Source: an uncultured Alphaproteobacteria bacterium (GTDB lineage Bacteria; Pseudomonadota; Alphaproteobacteria; RF32; CAG-239). Taken from it: a DNA stretch of 45,330 nt. Positions 7,549 through 16,950 of this stretch are shown piece by piece (positions within the stretch are counted from its first letter, which is position 1; the number at the start of each line of letters is the position of its first letter). Where the stretch lies: positions 1 to 45,330 of the forward strand of contig CALXZJ010000010.1 in NCBI GenBank assembly GCA_944393235.1. Direction: 5' to 3'. Both the position numbers and the translations under genes were made by a program. The notes beneath the pieces were generated by a model. The model was not told the origin of the DNA. It did not search any database and saw only the letters and a list, made by a program, of their open reading frames with translations.

Positions 7549-9159
7549 TTATATTTTTGCATTTATGGCGTAAAAATCAAACCAGTGCGGTCCATAATTA
7601 AAAGTCCATAAATATGTCAGTTTACCAACAGTAGCTATATCTAATTTGACCGGTTCCATAACCCGAGGTTTTAATCGAGGGTTGTCCCTAGATACAATCA
7701 AATATTTTTCCGTTGAATTGAGTAAACTTTCAGACAAATCATCAAGCTCAACAATTTTAACCGTATCGGTCTTTTGAAAAACCGGAACCAATTGTATCAA
7801 CACCCAAAAATACCCCGCATACATAATATCCTGTTGCTTTATCAATGCAAAAACATTTTCCATAGTCGGCGTTCGGCGGAAAGTATAGAAGCTGCGATGA
7901 TAAAAATCCGTCAGAAACACATTTACCGCCACCAAAACACTTAATATATAAAAACGAAATTTTGCTTTTATGCTCAAACACATCAGCAAACGGTCGGCAA
8001 ACCACACAATCAGCAAACACAAAGCCGGAATCGCCGGCACATAATAACGATCGTTATATCCGTACATTTCCGGATGTATCAAACTGATGGCAATGCCATA
8101 AAAAATACCGAAAGTCAACAACAATGTATTTTGGTTTTGATCGGAAATTTTATCTCGACACATGACCATAAAACTTCCCGCCAAAATCAAAACCACGACG
8201 CAATATGCCAAATTCGCATGAGAAAAAGGGAATACGGTTGTTAAGATAACTTCAAAAAAACGTCTGACGGAATTATCCAGATAAGCAACATCTTGTATGG
8301 CGGATACATATTTCGTCGTTTCTTTTCCGCGGTGCGAATTCATTAAAACATCCAACGCCGGATAATAAATCACAAAAAACAGAGCGACGCTGCCTAACAT
8401 AAGCGCAGCATAACTACACAATGCGGTATATTTTTTTTGCCTCAGTAAAAGAAAACACGTCACGGCAGACAAGAAAAACACGCTTATTATCATATAAAAA
8501 TGCGTCAGATAACTCAAAAACGCCAAAATGAAAATTGCTGACAAATTTTTCGGCTGCATTTTTGGGTTTTCCAACAACTTAATATGTTCATAAAGCAAAC
8601 ATGTGCTTAAAAGCATCTGCAGCACATAAGAACGAATATAAACCGCCATATCCAGCGTTACCAACGAAAAGCCGCAAAAGACCACCGCTAAATACACTAA
8701 TTTTTGATCCGTGAATATCTTTTTGGCGCACAAATAAAAAACAAGCAAAAATAAAACCAAAATCAGTATATTAATCGGGTATGCCTGCCATTTGCTCATT
8801 ACACCCGGCGTCAATGAAGAAACCGTGTGCAATAAAAAATAATAAAGTGGCGGATGTACACCGGCGGATAAATTGTCTATGATATGGGTATACTCAAATT
8901 CATCGCCGGGCTGTACAGTGACGTAATCATGAAAAAAATCTTTTGAATGTGTATGACCGAATATTTGATGATTCGTATCCTTTAAAAAAGAATTCGTACC
9001 GACAGCCAAAAAAGCTCCTTGACGGCTGTTAGCATGAGCAAACGTGTATATTTCATCAATGTGGAAATCCTGTTTTTGGTTGAAATAAAACGTTACCAAT
9101 AAGACATTTATGGCAATAATCAAACACAACATATAGTTTATTTTGGAAAAAACTTTCAT
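7549..9159 (-). CDS. Multispanning glycosyltransferase-like membrane protein (ArnT/PMT-like)
   Basis: The protein has 536 residues with about eleven hydrophobic segments. After the first segment the periplasmic loop carries FHIDEIYTFAH, matching the acidic catalytic motif of GT-C enzymes, and further on HPPLYYFLLH, another signature of this fold. Such enzymes take a sugar from a polyprenyl-phosphate donor on the periplasmic side of the inner membrane. The next upstream gene is a GtrA flippase and two donor-making glycosyltransferases are in the same operon, which fits. It overlaps the gtrA-like gene by 4 nt (ATGA). Substrate unknown. Confidence 0.8.
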   Translation of the reverse strand: MKVFSKINYMLCLIIAINVLLVTFYFNQKQDFHIDEIYTFAHANSRQGAFLAVGTNSFLKDTNHQIFGHTHSKDFFHDYVTVQPGDEFEYTHIIDNLSAGVHPPLYYFLLHTVSSLTPGVMSKWQAYPINILILVLFLLVFYLCAKKIFTDQKLVYLAVVFCGFSLVTLDMAVYIRSYVLQMLLSTCLLYEHIKLLENPKMQPKNLSAIFILAFLSYLTHFYMIISVFFLSAVTCFLLLRQKKYTALCSYAALMLGSVALFFVIYYPALDVLMNSHRGKETTKYVSAIQDVAYLDNSVRRFFEVILTTVFPFSHANLAYCVVVLILAGSFMVMCRDKISDQNQNTLLLTFGIFYGIAISLIHPEMYGYNDRYYVPAIPALCLLIVWFADRLLMCLSIKAKFRFYILSVLVAVNVFLTDFYHRSFYTFRRTPTMENVFALIKQQDIMYAGYFWVLIQLVPVFQKTDTVKIVELDDLSESLLNSTEKYLIVSRDNPRLKPRVMEPVKLDIATVGKLTYLWTFNYGPHWFDFYAINAKI

Positions 9160-9590
9160 TTAGCCGTTCCTTTTTTCTTGAATACAAACCATTTACCCAA
9201 AGCATAATTAAGTAAAATCACCGCCAACATGACAAAATATTTCGCAAGCAACGGAGCCACTCCCAACATTTCAACCAACAGAACAACCAAAACATAATCC
9301 AAAACACCTGTTCCACCACGGGCGGCAACAAACTTCAGGACTTCGTTCGTCAACTCTTTAAAGTTTTCGCAACGGCTGTGGTAAACATATGTTTTGTTGA
9401 TAAAATATGCAAAAATTTTTGCCAGAACAATGGCTGCCAAATTAGCCGTGTAATACTTCACACCTGCAAGCAACAAGACAGTATATAATCCGATATTAAC
9501 TAAAGTTGTCATGACGCCTGCAGCAATATAACGGACAAACTCAGCTTTGCTCTTTTCCATTTTTTTCAACCAACGCAATTGTCCAAACAT
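9156..9590 (-). CDS. GtrA-family membrane protein (lipid-linked sugar flippase)
   Basis: The 144-residue protein has four predicted membrane helices and the GtrA features RYIAAGVMTTLVNIGLY near the N-terminus and YALGKWFVFKK at the C-terminus. GtrA proteins are thought to flip undecaprenyl-phosphate-linked sugar across the inner membrane. It sits between a glycosyltransferase-like GT-C gene and the donor-making enzymes, as in gtr-type glycosylation modules. The first ATG gives a 50-nt overlap with the upstream gene. Met11 is an alternative start. Confidence 0.88.
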   Translation of the reverse strand: MFGQLRWLKKMEKSKAEFVRYIAAGVMTTLVNIGLYTVLLLAGVKYYTANLAAIVLAKIFAYFINKTYVYHSRCENFKELTNEVLKFVAARGGTGVLDYVLVVLLVEMLGVAPLLAKYFVMLAVILLNYALGKWFVFKKKGTAK

Positions 9591-10173
9591 AACAAGTATA
9601 CACCTTTATTTTATATTCTCGGGGCAAAACGCTTTGCAAAAAAGTTTTAAATCCCCTGCCCGACACATAATGGTTGACATGGTCCGGCGGATTTCCCAAT
9701 CTTAAAACATTCTTTCCGGACAAAAAATTGCCCAAACAAAACCACGGCTCGTTCGGCACAGAAAGCAGCATATATTTTTTAGACACTCTGTCCATTTCCC
9801 GCAAAGCTTTTTCCGGGCTTTCCAGATGTTCCAAAACTTCCGTGGCACAAACCAAGTCAAACTCATTTTTTACATAGCCGCTGTCATAAATATCACCAAT
9901 AGAAAAATTTATCGGCAGAGAACAATTTTCCTTTGCGTACCTTATCGCTGCTTCCCGACAATCTATACCTTGGATTTGTGCTTCTTTTGTGTTGTGATAA
10001 ATCAACTCTGCCACAAAACCTTCTCCGCATCCGGCGTCCAAAATTTTTGCTCTTTGCAAATCAAGCGAACGGACAATCTTTGCCAGTTTTTCTTCAAACA
10101 ACCTGAGCATTAGTTTTTTTAACGGATTTTTGCTAGTGTATTTTTTTAAGTTTCCATCATCGTTTTTTATCAT
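9541..10173 (-). CDS. Class I SAM-dependent methyltransferase
   Basis: The SAM motif ILDAGCGEGFVAELIYH, the acidic GIDCREAAI and the EFDLVCATEVLEHLESPEKAL region mark a UbiG/MT11-type methyltransferase. The start chosen is the ATG at 10173, giving MIKNDDGNLKKY and 210 residues. It lies 17 nt inside the end of the preceding glycosyltransferase. Longer starts in the same frame would overlap that gene much more without adding homology. The substrate is probably a sugar or lipid intermediate of the same operon. Confidence 0.8.
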   Translation of the reverse strand: MIKNDDGNLKKYTSKNPLKKLMLRLFEEKLAKIVRSLDLQRAKILDAGCGEGFVAELIYHNTKEAQIQGIDCREAAIRYAKENCSLPINFSIGDIYDSGYVKNEFDLVCATEVLEHLESPEKALREMDRVSKKYMLLSVPNEPWFCLGNFLSGKNVLRLGNPPDHVNHYVSGRGFKTFLQSVLPREYKIKVYTCYVWTIALVEKNGKEQS

Positions 10174-11131
10174 GACTATTCTTATCCACAATCGTTTTAA
10201 CAAAAGATTCATCCGTCCTTTTACGGTCAGCGTTATCAACAATAATATTGGCTATCAGTCCCAAAGAAAAAGATTGAAGACCCACTAAAATAAACAACAC
10301 ACCCAAAATCAAAAGCGGACGATGACCGATGGAATTGCCGCCAAACCATAATATCGTCAAGTAACTGCAAATCAAAAAGCCGATAAAAAACAACAACAAA
10401 CCGATTTTTCCGAAAAAATACATCGGTTTATCATAAAACTTAAGCAGAAACAATGCTGAAACCGCATCAAACATGCCGCGCAAGTAACGCTCAAAGCCAA
10501 ACTTTGATTTCCCGTACCGCCTTTTGTGATGATGCACGACAATTTCGCCGATTTTGAAGCCGTTGCGCAACGCAATCACCGGAATATAACGATGGAATTC
10601 ACCATAAATATGCAAAGATTTAATCACTTCGCGCCGATAAGCCTTAAAACCGCAATTAAAATCATGAATCTTGATACCGGAAAACAAAGAAGTTACAAAA
10701 TTAAAAAGCTTTGACGGCAGACGTTTTTCCCACGGATCAAACCGATTTTGTTTCCAACCGGAAACCAAATCATACCCTTCGTTGATTTTTAAGATAAAGC
10801 GCGCGAGTTCCGCAGGTTCATCCTGTAAATCGGCATCCATAGTGATGACGACATCTCCGGAAACGTGTCTAAAGCCAACTTGAAGCGCTTTTGATTTTCC
10901 GAAGTTTTTGCGCAGCGAAATCAGTTTAACCCGATTGTTTTTGTTTATAAGTTTCAATATTTCCGTTTCTGTGGCATCTACGGAACCGTCATTGACAAAC
11001 CAAATTTCATAATCCTCAATCAGTTTTTGCGTTTTTATTTCTTTGATCGAGCTTTGCAATTTTTTATACAGCGGCGCTATAGACTGTGCCTCGTTATATG
11101 CGGGAATGATTATAGACAACAATGTAGACAT
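10157..11131 (-). CDS. Family 2 glycosyltransferase, polyprenyl-phosphate type (DPM1/GtrB-like)
   Basis: The GT-A domain begins LSIIIPAYNEAQSI, contains VNDGS and the metal-binding VVITMDADLQDEPAEL, and ends with two membrane helices (about residues 232-255 and 268-292). This is the layout of enzymes that load a sugar from a nucleotide donor onto undecaprenyl phosphate on the cytoplasmic face. With the GtrA-like protein and the GT-C enzyme downstream it forms a complete load, flip and transfer set. The sugar cannot be told from sequence. Confidence 0.88.
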   Translation of the reverse strand: MSTLLSIIIPAYNEAQSIAPLYKKLQSSIKEIKTQKLIEDYEIWFVNDGSVDATETEILKLINKNNRVKLISLRKNFGKSKALQVGFRHVSGDVVITMDADLQDEPAELARFILKINEGYDLVSGWKQNRFDPWEKRLPSKLFNFVTSLFSGIKIHDFNCGFKAYRREVIKSLHIYGEFHRYIPVIALRNGFKIGEIVVHHHKRRYGKSKFGFERYLRGMFDAVSALFLLKFYDKPMYFFGKIGLLLFFIGFLICSYLTILWFGGNSIGHRPLLILGVLFILVGLQSFSLGLIANIIVDNADRKRTDESFVKTIVDKNSHDKKR

Positions 11132-11147
11132 TTTCAGATTCCGAATT

Positions 11148-12062
11148 TTATATTTTATATCTCAAATACGCCTGGCGGCGGGCTTCATGACGCGAATTTG
11201 AAACGCTGTCCAAAACAAAACCAACCAACAGAAAAATAAAAGCACAAATCATGATACCTGTGATTAAAACCGCTGTCGGAAACCTTGGAACCAAGCCGCT
11301 GTGAGCATATTCAACCAACAATGGTATTGATAAAACAACGCCTAACAAAAACAGTGCTAAAGAAATCAAGCTGAAAAACAATAACGGACGTTCTTCTTTA
11401 ACGAGCATCACGATAGTTTTAAGAATCCGAATTCCGTCGCGATAAGTCGATAATTTACTAAACGAGCCCACGGGTCGCGGAAAATAATCCGTATCCACTT
11501 CTTTTATCCGCATCCGTGAAGAAAGAGCATAAACCGTTAATTCCGTTTCTATCTCAAAGCCTGCCGATTGTGCCGGAAACGTCTTGACATACCTCTTGGA
11601 AAAAACCCTAAAGCCGGAAAGCATATCTTCCAACTTATGGCGAAAAAACGTTTGCACCAAACGCGTTAACAACACGTTTCCCCACCGATGCCCAACACGG
11701 TAACACGCTAAATCTACTTCTTTGCGTGCGCCAACAACCATGTCATATTGACCGTCTTTCAAAGTCTTTATCAAATCCGGCGTACGCTTGATATCATAAG
11801 TTTCATCACCATCGGACATTACATAAATATCCGCATCAATATCGGCAAACATACGTCTAACAACATTTCCCTTACCTTGAAAAGGCTCTTGGCGAACAAT
11901 GGCGCCGGCTTTGCGGGCAATCTCAGCTGTATTATCGGTTGAGTTGTTGTCATAGACGTAGACATCCGCTTCCGGTAAATATTTCTTAAAGTCTTTGACG
12001 ACTTTTTTAATTGCCTTGGCTTCATTGTAACAAGGCAGCAAAACGGCAATTTTTTCTTTCAT
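11148..12062 (-). CDS. Family 2 glycosyltransferase with C-terminal membrane helices
   Basis: The N-terminal IAVLLPCYNEAKAIKKVV, YVYDNNSTDNTAEIA and YVMSDGDETYD (the metal-binding site in the form DGDE) define a GT2 enzyme. Two hydrophobic segments lie at about residues 213-235 and 250-275. It is a second polyprenyl-phosphate-type transferase, distinct from the next gene. Its start codon shares one base with the stop of the upstream membrane protein (TAATG), a sign of translational coupling. Confidence 0.85.
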   Translation of the reverse strand: MKEKIAVLLPCYNEAKAIKKVVKDFKKYLPEADVYVYDNNSTDNTAEIARKAGAIVRQEPFQGKGNVVRRMFADIDADIYVMSDGDETYDIKRTPDLIKTLKDGQYDMVVGARKEVDLACYRVGHRWGNVLLTRLVQTFFRHKLEDMLSGFRVFSKRYVKTFPAQSAGFEIETELTVYALSSRMRIKEVDTDYFPRPVGSFSKLSTYRDGIRILKTIVMLVKEERPLLFFSLISLALFLLGVVLSIPLLVEYAHSGLVPRFPTAVLITGIMICAFIFLLVGFVLDSVSNSRHEARRQAYLRYKI

Positions 12063-13813
12063 TATTCTTCTCCCAAAATTTGAGTTTTAAGCTCTTGAGG
12101 CACGCAGATTTTCAATGTGTTGCGCAAATTATTTTTAAGCGGACGACAAAAATATCCGTTACTTAACTCCCGGCTTAAAGCTGCTTCCAAGCGTGGCCAT
12201 GTCGGACAACGACCGGCTGCACAATTCCAAGATGCCGAAAGAGCGCCAGTTTGACGGAAGTTTTCACATTTTGCACGACTTGATGCATATTCTTCAAAAT
12301 TTTTCAAATTATTACCTATACCGTCATCATAAACAATCACTACCGGACCAGTATGATTTTTAACAATATCATCACGAATTTGACAGAATTTTCCTCTTTC
12401 CACAAAATCAGCCCCTTGCATCAACTGGCAATTTAAATGCATATAACCAACAGCTCGAAATTGATTGTTTTTTGCCCATTCTGGCACGACACCAGCTGTC
12501 GGGAAATTATAAAGTTTCAACAATGTGTTCGGCGGAAATTTGACCGGCTCGACATAAACAAATCTTTTACTCCCCTGCAAATTATTCCACCCTTGCATAT
12601 TTTGAATGATTATCCAGCCCAAAATCACAAAAAAGGTAATGTAAAAAATTCGACAAACATTATTTGATGGCATAAAATATTTAAATGTCATCACCAAAAA
12701 GAACGCTCCTAGCACTTCTATAATTATGGCATAGCGCAAAATCGAAAATAATAACATCCATATTATAAAACTTATGAAAACATAAAGATATAACGCCGTT
12801 TCAAAATGCCGCTTCTGATATTTTTCTTTTATTTCATGCCGCCACAAACAACATATTAAAACACCACATAATATGGTATAAATCAGAGTCAGACGGATAT
12901 CTTCGTAACTAACCTCCGATATTCCATTTGGAAAAAAATACCATAAATACGGATAAATTAAAAACGTCTTCAAATCCGGCAAAAATCGCTTATCCCGGAA
13001 ATTAAATTCGTCGAAATACTCTGATTTAAATATACCATTTAAAAACGGGAAAACGGGATTATCATATAAAACCCACATTTTCCACATCCACCAGCCGTTA
13101 ACAATTAAAAAGCCCAAAAGTCCACCTAAGGCAAAAATGATTATTGATTTATACGGCTTTTTAAAATACGGGAAACAGCATATGAGCATCAATCCGGCGC
13201 TTATACAATAAACCACCACTGTTTGCTTTAAGCCTAAGGCTGCACCCATAATCAAACCGGCTGTCAAAAACTTCCATAAATTTTGCGTGTCAGGTAATTT
13301 TATCATTTTTAACAAAATATATAATCCCCACAAAATCATAAATGCCACGGGGATTTCATTGGTGGAGCTGCCTATTTGAAACAATGTCGCTTGACTGGTG
13401 GCAGCAACACATAAAACTAGTATCAACCATAATAAATCAACGATTTTTGTTGTATCAAAAAACAAAGCATATATTTTATAAAGTGTAAACAACAACAAGC
13501 CTGCCCACACGCCCTGTAAAACAAAAATCAGCCTCACATCGTCGTTAAAATGAGAAATAAAAAAATAAAGCGGCAGTTCAATCAGCGGATTGAAAAACGT
13601 ATTAATTGAAGCCGGTACAATATCATAATTCAAACGATCATGCAAAAATGCAAAAGCATTATAATAGTGATAATTGGCAAAATCCCATCGATTGGCATTG
13701 CAAAGATATGCGCCCAAGGTACAGCCGCATCCCAACAACAAAATAAATATCAATAAATTGTTTGCGGCAAGTTTAGCGGCAACAGCTTGAAATTTACCTA
13801 AACTTTTCGGCAT
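12062..13813 (-). CDS. Large multispanning membrane protein, probable GT-C glycosyltransferase
   Basis: The protein has 583 residues with about ten to eleven hydrophobic segments and a soluble C-terminal part of about 150 residues containing five or more cysteines. The first loop reads NRWDFANYHYYNAFAFLHDR, with an Asp placed where GT-C/DUF2029-type enzymes have their catalytic acid. I see no exact family match. The start chosen is the ATG at 13813 behind a GGTGGAG ribosome site. A GTG 12 nt upstream is the alternative. The start overlaps the end of the binding-protein gene by 20 nt. The role is inferred from neighbours. Confidence 0.65.
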   Translation of the reverse strand: MPKSLGKFQAVAAKLAANNLLIFILLLGCGCTLGAYLCNANRWDFANYHYYNAFAFLHDRLNYDIVPASINTFFNPLIELPLYFFISHFNDDVRLIFVLQGVWAGLLLFTLYKIYALFFDTTKIVDLLWLILVLCVAATSQATLFQIGSSTNEIPVAFMILWGLYILLKMIKLPDTQNLWKFLTAGLIMGAALGLKQTVVVYCISAGLMLICCFPYFKKPYKSIIIFALGGLLGFLIVNGWWMWKMWVLYDNPVFPFLNGIFKSEYFDEFNFRDKRFLPDLKTFLIYPYLWYFFPNGISEVSYEDIRLTLIYTILCGVLICCLWRHEIKEKYQKRHFETALYLYVFISFIIWMLLFSILRYAIIIEVLGAFFLVMTFKYFMPSNNVCRIFYITFFVILGWIIIQNMQGWNNLQGSKRFVYVEPVKFPPNTLLKLYNFPTAGVVPEWAKNNQFRAVGYMHLNCQLMQGADFVERGKFCQIRDDIVKNHTGPVVIVYDDGIGNNLKNFEEYASSRAKCENFRQTGALSASWNCAAGRCPTWPRLEAALSRELSNGYFCRPLKNNLRNTLKICVPQELKTQILGEE

Positions 13814-14819
13814 GGACAACTCCACCGTTTTTAATCAGGTTGGCTTGACCGCGTTTGAGCTTAATCGGCGAGTTTTCGCCCAAATTGCGTTCATAAATTT
13901 CGCCCATGTTGCCTAAATCTCCCACCGCCTGACGCACCCATTGCGGCCGCAAACCCAATGAGAGCCAAAGCAAATCATCATCGCCCAACAAGTTGCGGGT
14001 TGAGATGTCTTCATTACCGATTAATATGGAAATATTGTTTTGATTGATGCCCAATTCTTCGGTTAAATACAAGGCATTAATCGCCCATTTCAAAGCCACG
14101 CGCAAACGGTTGTTATCCTGGCTGACAAAGGCATAAACCGGTTTATAGGCAAATTCTTCGGGCAAAATTTCCACCCCGGCGGCCGGACTGTCCATTAACA
14201 TTCCTTCCAAGAGCATTCCGCGGCTGGTGATTAAATCGCACCGCTTCAAGAAAAAGGCTTTTCTGGCTTTGTCCGGCGAATTAAACGGCAGAATTTTCAA
14301 ATCCAGATTATATTTCCGGTTATATTCTTTCAAATTATCCAGATAATCCGAGTCGGTGGAAACACAAACGCGCTTGCCTTTGAAAGCCTCCATGGATTTG
14401 GCATCTTCAGGCGCATCTTTGGCGGCAAATTTCTGACGGTCATAATACAAAAGCCCGATGGCTTCCGCCTGCTGTTTGCCTTCAAAACCGGCGGAAAAAA
14501 CACCGCCGCTCAACATCACATCAATCAACCCGCCTTTTAAATAACGGCCGACGTTATAAGGACGCACATCCACCATTTCAAACTTGCTGCCGTCGCCGTA
14601 TATCGCCCAGGCAAAAGCGCGGCAAAGATCGGCGTCAAAGCCTTTCCATTCGCCGTCTTCCTGATATGCAAAAGATTTCACGCTCAAATCGCTGCCGCAG
14701 CGGATAACCTCGGTGTTTAAAATCGGCTCCAAACGCACATCAACAGCTTCTGCCGTTGTGATGCCCATAACCGAAAAAAGAATTGCCAAACTGAATTTTA
14801 ATTTCATTTTATTAACCAT
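13794..14819 (-). CDS. Amino-acid ABC transporter periplasmic binding protein (AapJ-like)
   Basis: The 341-residue protein has a signal peptide (MKLKFSLAILFSVMG ending near TTAEA) and the family 3 binding-protein fold: VIRCGSDLSVKSFAYQ, WKGFDADLCRAFAWAIYGD, GGLIDVMLSGG. Its late-domain NMGEIYERNLGENS block resembles the general L-amino-acid binding protein AapJ. No permease or ATPase genes are adjacent. Instead it is the first gene of the glycan operon and overlaps the next gene. It may be an orphan binding protein or have a changed ligand. Confidence 0.8.
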   Translation of the reverse strand: MVNKMKLKFSLAILFSVMGITTAEAVDVRLEPILNTEVIRCGSDLSVKSFAYQEDGEWKGFDADLCRAFAWAIYGDGSKFEMVDVRPYNVGRYLKGGLIDVMLSGGVFSAGFEGKQQAEAIGLLYYDRQKFAAKDAPEDAKSMEAFKGKRVCVSTDSDYLDNLKEYNRKYNLDLKILPFNSPDKARKAFFLKRCDLITSRGMLLEGMLMDSPAAGVEILPEEFAYKPVYAFVSQDNNRLRVALKWAINALYLTEELGINQNNISILIGNEDISTRNLLGDDDLLWLSLGLRPQWVRQAVGDLGNMGEIYERNLGENSPIKLKRGQANLIKNGGVVHAEKFR

Positions 14820-14868
14820 TATTATGTTACAAATAAAAACATCTGTTAATCATGTTAAGGTATTTTTT

Positions 14869-15531
14869 ATGAAAAGTAAGATTTTTTTGCAACTTATCAC
14901 CGCGCTTTTTGTTTTTTTTAGTGTTTTAAACAAAGCCACCGCATCTCCCGTACCTGAAGAAGAGGCCGTCCGTTGGGCAAACGCCACCGGTTATGCCTTG
15001 ATTGAAGCGCTGGGCAACCCTGATTTAGAACAAAAATATATCGCGCTTGACAAGATGTTTCAAAACGATGTCGACACAGTTTATGTGGCACGTTTTGTCA
15101 TCGGTCGCTATTGGCGAACCATGGCCCCCGAACAACAACGCACTTATCTTAAACTCTTCAGTCGTTATGTATTAAGCTTATATAAAAATTATCCGCTGGA
15201 TTTTGAAACCGCCGGCATTGATTTTACCATCACTACCGCACGAATTAACGGCAACTACACTGATATTTTTTGCAATGTCAAGCTGCCCGAAAACATGGCT
15301 TCGGAAAACTTAAACTCAGTCACTTTGGAATTTAAAGTCACAAAAAACGCCGGAAAAATTAAAATCGTTGATTTAAAAATCGGCGAAAGCAGCCTGCTTT
15401 TGACTTATCGGACCCGCTTTTATACCATGATAAAAGATGCTGATGAAGATATGGACTGGTTTTTGGAAGATTTGGAAACCTTAACCGTTTCCAACGAAAA
15501 AAACGCCGAAGAAAAATTGCTCTACCGATAA
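14869..15531 (+). CDS. MlaC/Ttg2D-family phospholipid-binding protein
   Basis: The 220-residue protein has a signal peptide (MKSKIFLQLITALFVFFSVL ending near KATAS) and the MlaC pattern: FQNDVDTVYVARFVIGRYW, APEQQRTYLKLFSRYV, and a C-terminal domain with VTLEFKV and IKIVDLKIGESSLLLTYR. MlaC shuttles phospholipids through the periplasm between the outer and inner membranes. The rest of an mla operon is not here. The start chosen follows AAGG and begins directly with the signal peptide. It diverges from the binding-protein gene across only 49 nt. Confidence 0.8.
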   Translation: MKSKIFLQLITALFVFFSVLNKATASPVPEEEAVRWANATGYALIEALGNPDLEQKYIALDKMFQNDVDTVYVARFVIGRYWRTMAPEQQRTYLKLFSRYVLSLYKNYPLDFETAGIDFTITTARINGNYTDIFCNVKLPENMASENLNSVTLEFKVTKNAGKIKIVDLKIGESSLLLTYRTRFYTMIKDADEDMDWFLEDLETLTVSNEKNAEEKLLYR

Positions 15532-15555
15532 AACGTTTTTTTCTGAATTTTAGAG

Positions 15556-15584
15556 TTGAATTTATAAAGCAAACTCTATAAGAT
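15556..15584 (+). promoter_or_regulatory. Candidate sigma-70-type promoter for gltX-cysS
   Basis: TTGAAT and TAAGAT are spaced by exactly 17 nt, 32 nt upstream of the gltX start codon. Confidence 0.5.
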
Positions 15585-15616
15585 GTAAGCCGGTTTTAAA
15601 ATGGAAGATAAAGTTT

Positions 15617-16939
15617 ATGAATAACATTAAAGTCAGATTTGCCCCAAGCCCGACCGGACATATGCACATCGGTAACACCCGCACCGCTTTGTTCAATTGG
15701 CTGTGGGCTAAAAAAATGGGCGGAACGTTTATGCTGCGCATTGACGATACCGATTTTGCGCGTTCCAAAAAAGAATATGAAGACTCTTTACGCGAAAGCT
15801 TACAATGGCTTGGTTTGAACTGGAGCGAAGAGGCGCGCCAATCCGCTCGTTTTGAACGCTATAACGAAGTGGTAGAGCAACTTAAAAGCAATGGTCGGAT
15901 TTACGCTTGTTATGAAACCCCGGAAGAACTCGAGTTTAAGCGTAAATATGCTCTGAGCAAAGGGCGTCCGCCGGTGTATGACCGCCAGGCGCTGCATTAT
16001 ACCGAACAAGATTTGGCACGTTTTAAAGCAGAGGGACGCAAACCGCATTATCGTTTTAAGCTCATCCCCGGCGAAATCAGCTGGCATGACGTGGTACGCG
16101 GCGATGTGAAGTATGAGGCTGAAAACTTAAGTGACCCGATTGTTATCCGCGAGGACGGCACTTTTCTTTATCACCTGCCGTCAGTGATTGATGATTGCGA
16201 TTTTGGCATCACTCACATTGTTCGCGGCGAAGACCATGTAACCAATACCGCCTCGCAAATTCAGATGTTTGAGGCCATCGGCGGACGAGCACCAACCTTT
16301 GCCCACCTGCCGCTTTTGACCGGCAAGGAGGGCAAACTGTCCAAACGGTTGGGCAGCTTAGGCGTACGCGAATTGCGCGCCGAAGGGGTGGAAAATATGG
16401 CGATTTGTTCGTTTTTGGCCAAACTCGGCACCTCAGAAGCCATTGAGCCGTTTTATTCGCTGGAAGAACTGGCTGAAACGCTCGATTTTTCCAAAATCGG
16501 ACGAGCGCAGCCGAAGTTTGACGAAGAAGAACTCAAACATTTTAATTTGAAATACATTCACACCTTACCCTATGCAAACGTGCGCAGCCGAATCAGCGGC
16601 AACGAGGACTTTTGGCTGAAAATCCGCCATAACCTGACCAAAGTTGACGATGCCGGTTTGTGGAATACGATTTGCAACGGCGAAATCATGCCGATTATGG
16701 AAGACGCCTCTTTAACCACTGCCGCAGCCGAATTACTGCCGTCCGAACCATGGAATGAAGAAACTTTTGCAAACTGGGTAAATGTTCTTAAAACGCAAAC
16801 CGGCAAAAAAGGACGCGCCCTGTTTCACCCATTGCGCAAAGCTTTGACCGGGCTTGACGACGGACCGGAACTCAAAGCGCTACTGCCGCTCATCGGACGG
16901 AAAAAAGCCTTGCAACGCCTTAACGGGCAAAAAGCTTAA
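15617..16939 (+). CDS. gltX: Glutamyl-tRNA synthetase
   Basis: GltX charges tRNA with glutamate. The class I signatures are clear: RFAPSPTGHMHIGNTRTALF (HIGH motif as HIGN) at the N-terminus and GKEGKLSKRLGSLG (KMSKS motif as KLSKR) near residue 240. At 440 residues it is on the short side of the family. Alphaproteobacteria often carry two gltX genes, so this may be one of a pair, and a non-discriminating role is possible. It is followed after 11 nt by cysS. Confidence 0.95.
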   Translation: MNNIKVRFAPSPTGHMHIGNTRTALFNWLWAKKMGGTFMLRIDDTDFARSKKEYEDSLRESLQWLGLNWSEEARQSARFERYNEVVEQLKSNGRIYACYETPEELEFKRKYALSKGRPPVYDRQALHYTEQDLARFKAEGRKPHYRFKLIPGEISWHDVVRGDVKYEAENLSDPIVIREDGTFLYHLPSVIDDCDFGITHIVRGEDHVTNTASQIQMFEAIGGRAPTFAHLPLLTGKEGKLSKRLGSLGVRELRAEGVENMAICSFLAKLGTSEAIEPFYSLEELAETLDFSKIGRAQPKFDEEELKHFNLKYIHTLPYANVRSRISGNEDFWLKIRHNLTKVDDAGLWNTICNGEIMPIMEDASLTTAAAELLPSEPWNEETFANWVNVLKTQTGKKGRALFHPLRKALTGLDDGPELKALLPLIGRKKALQRLNGQKA

Positions 16940-16950
16940 AAGGAACAATC

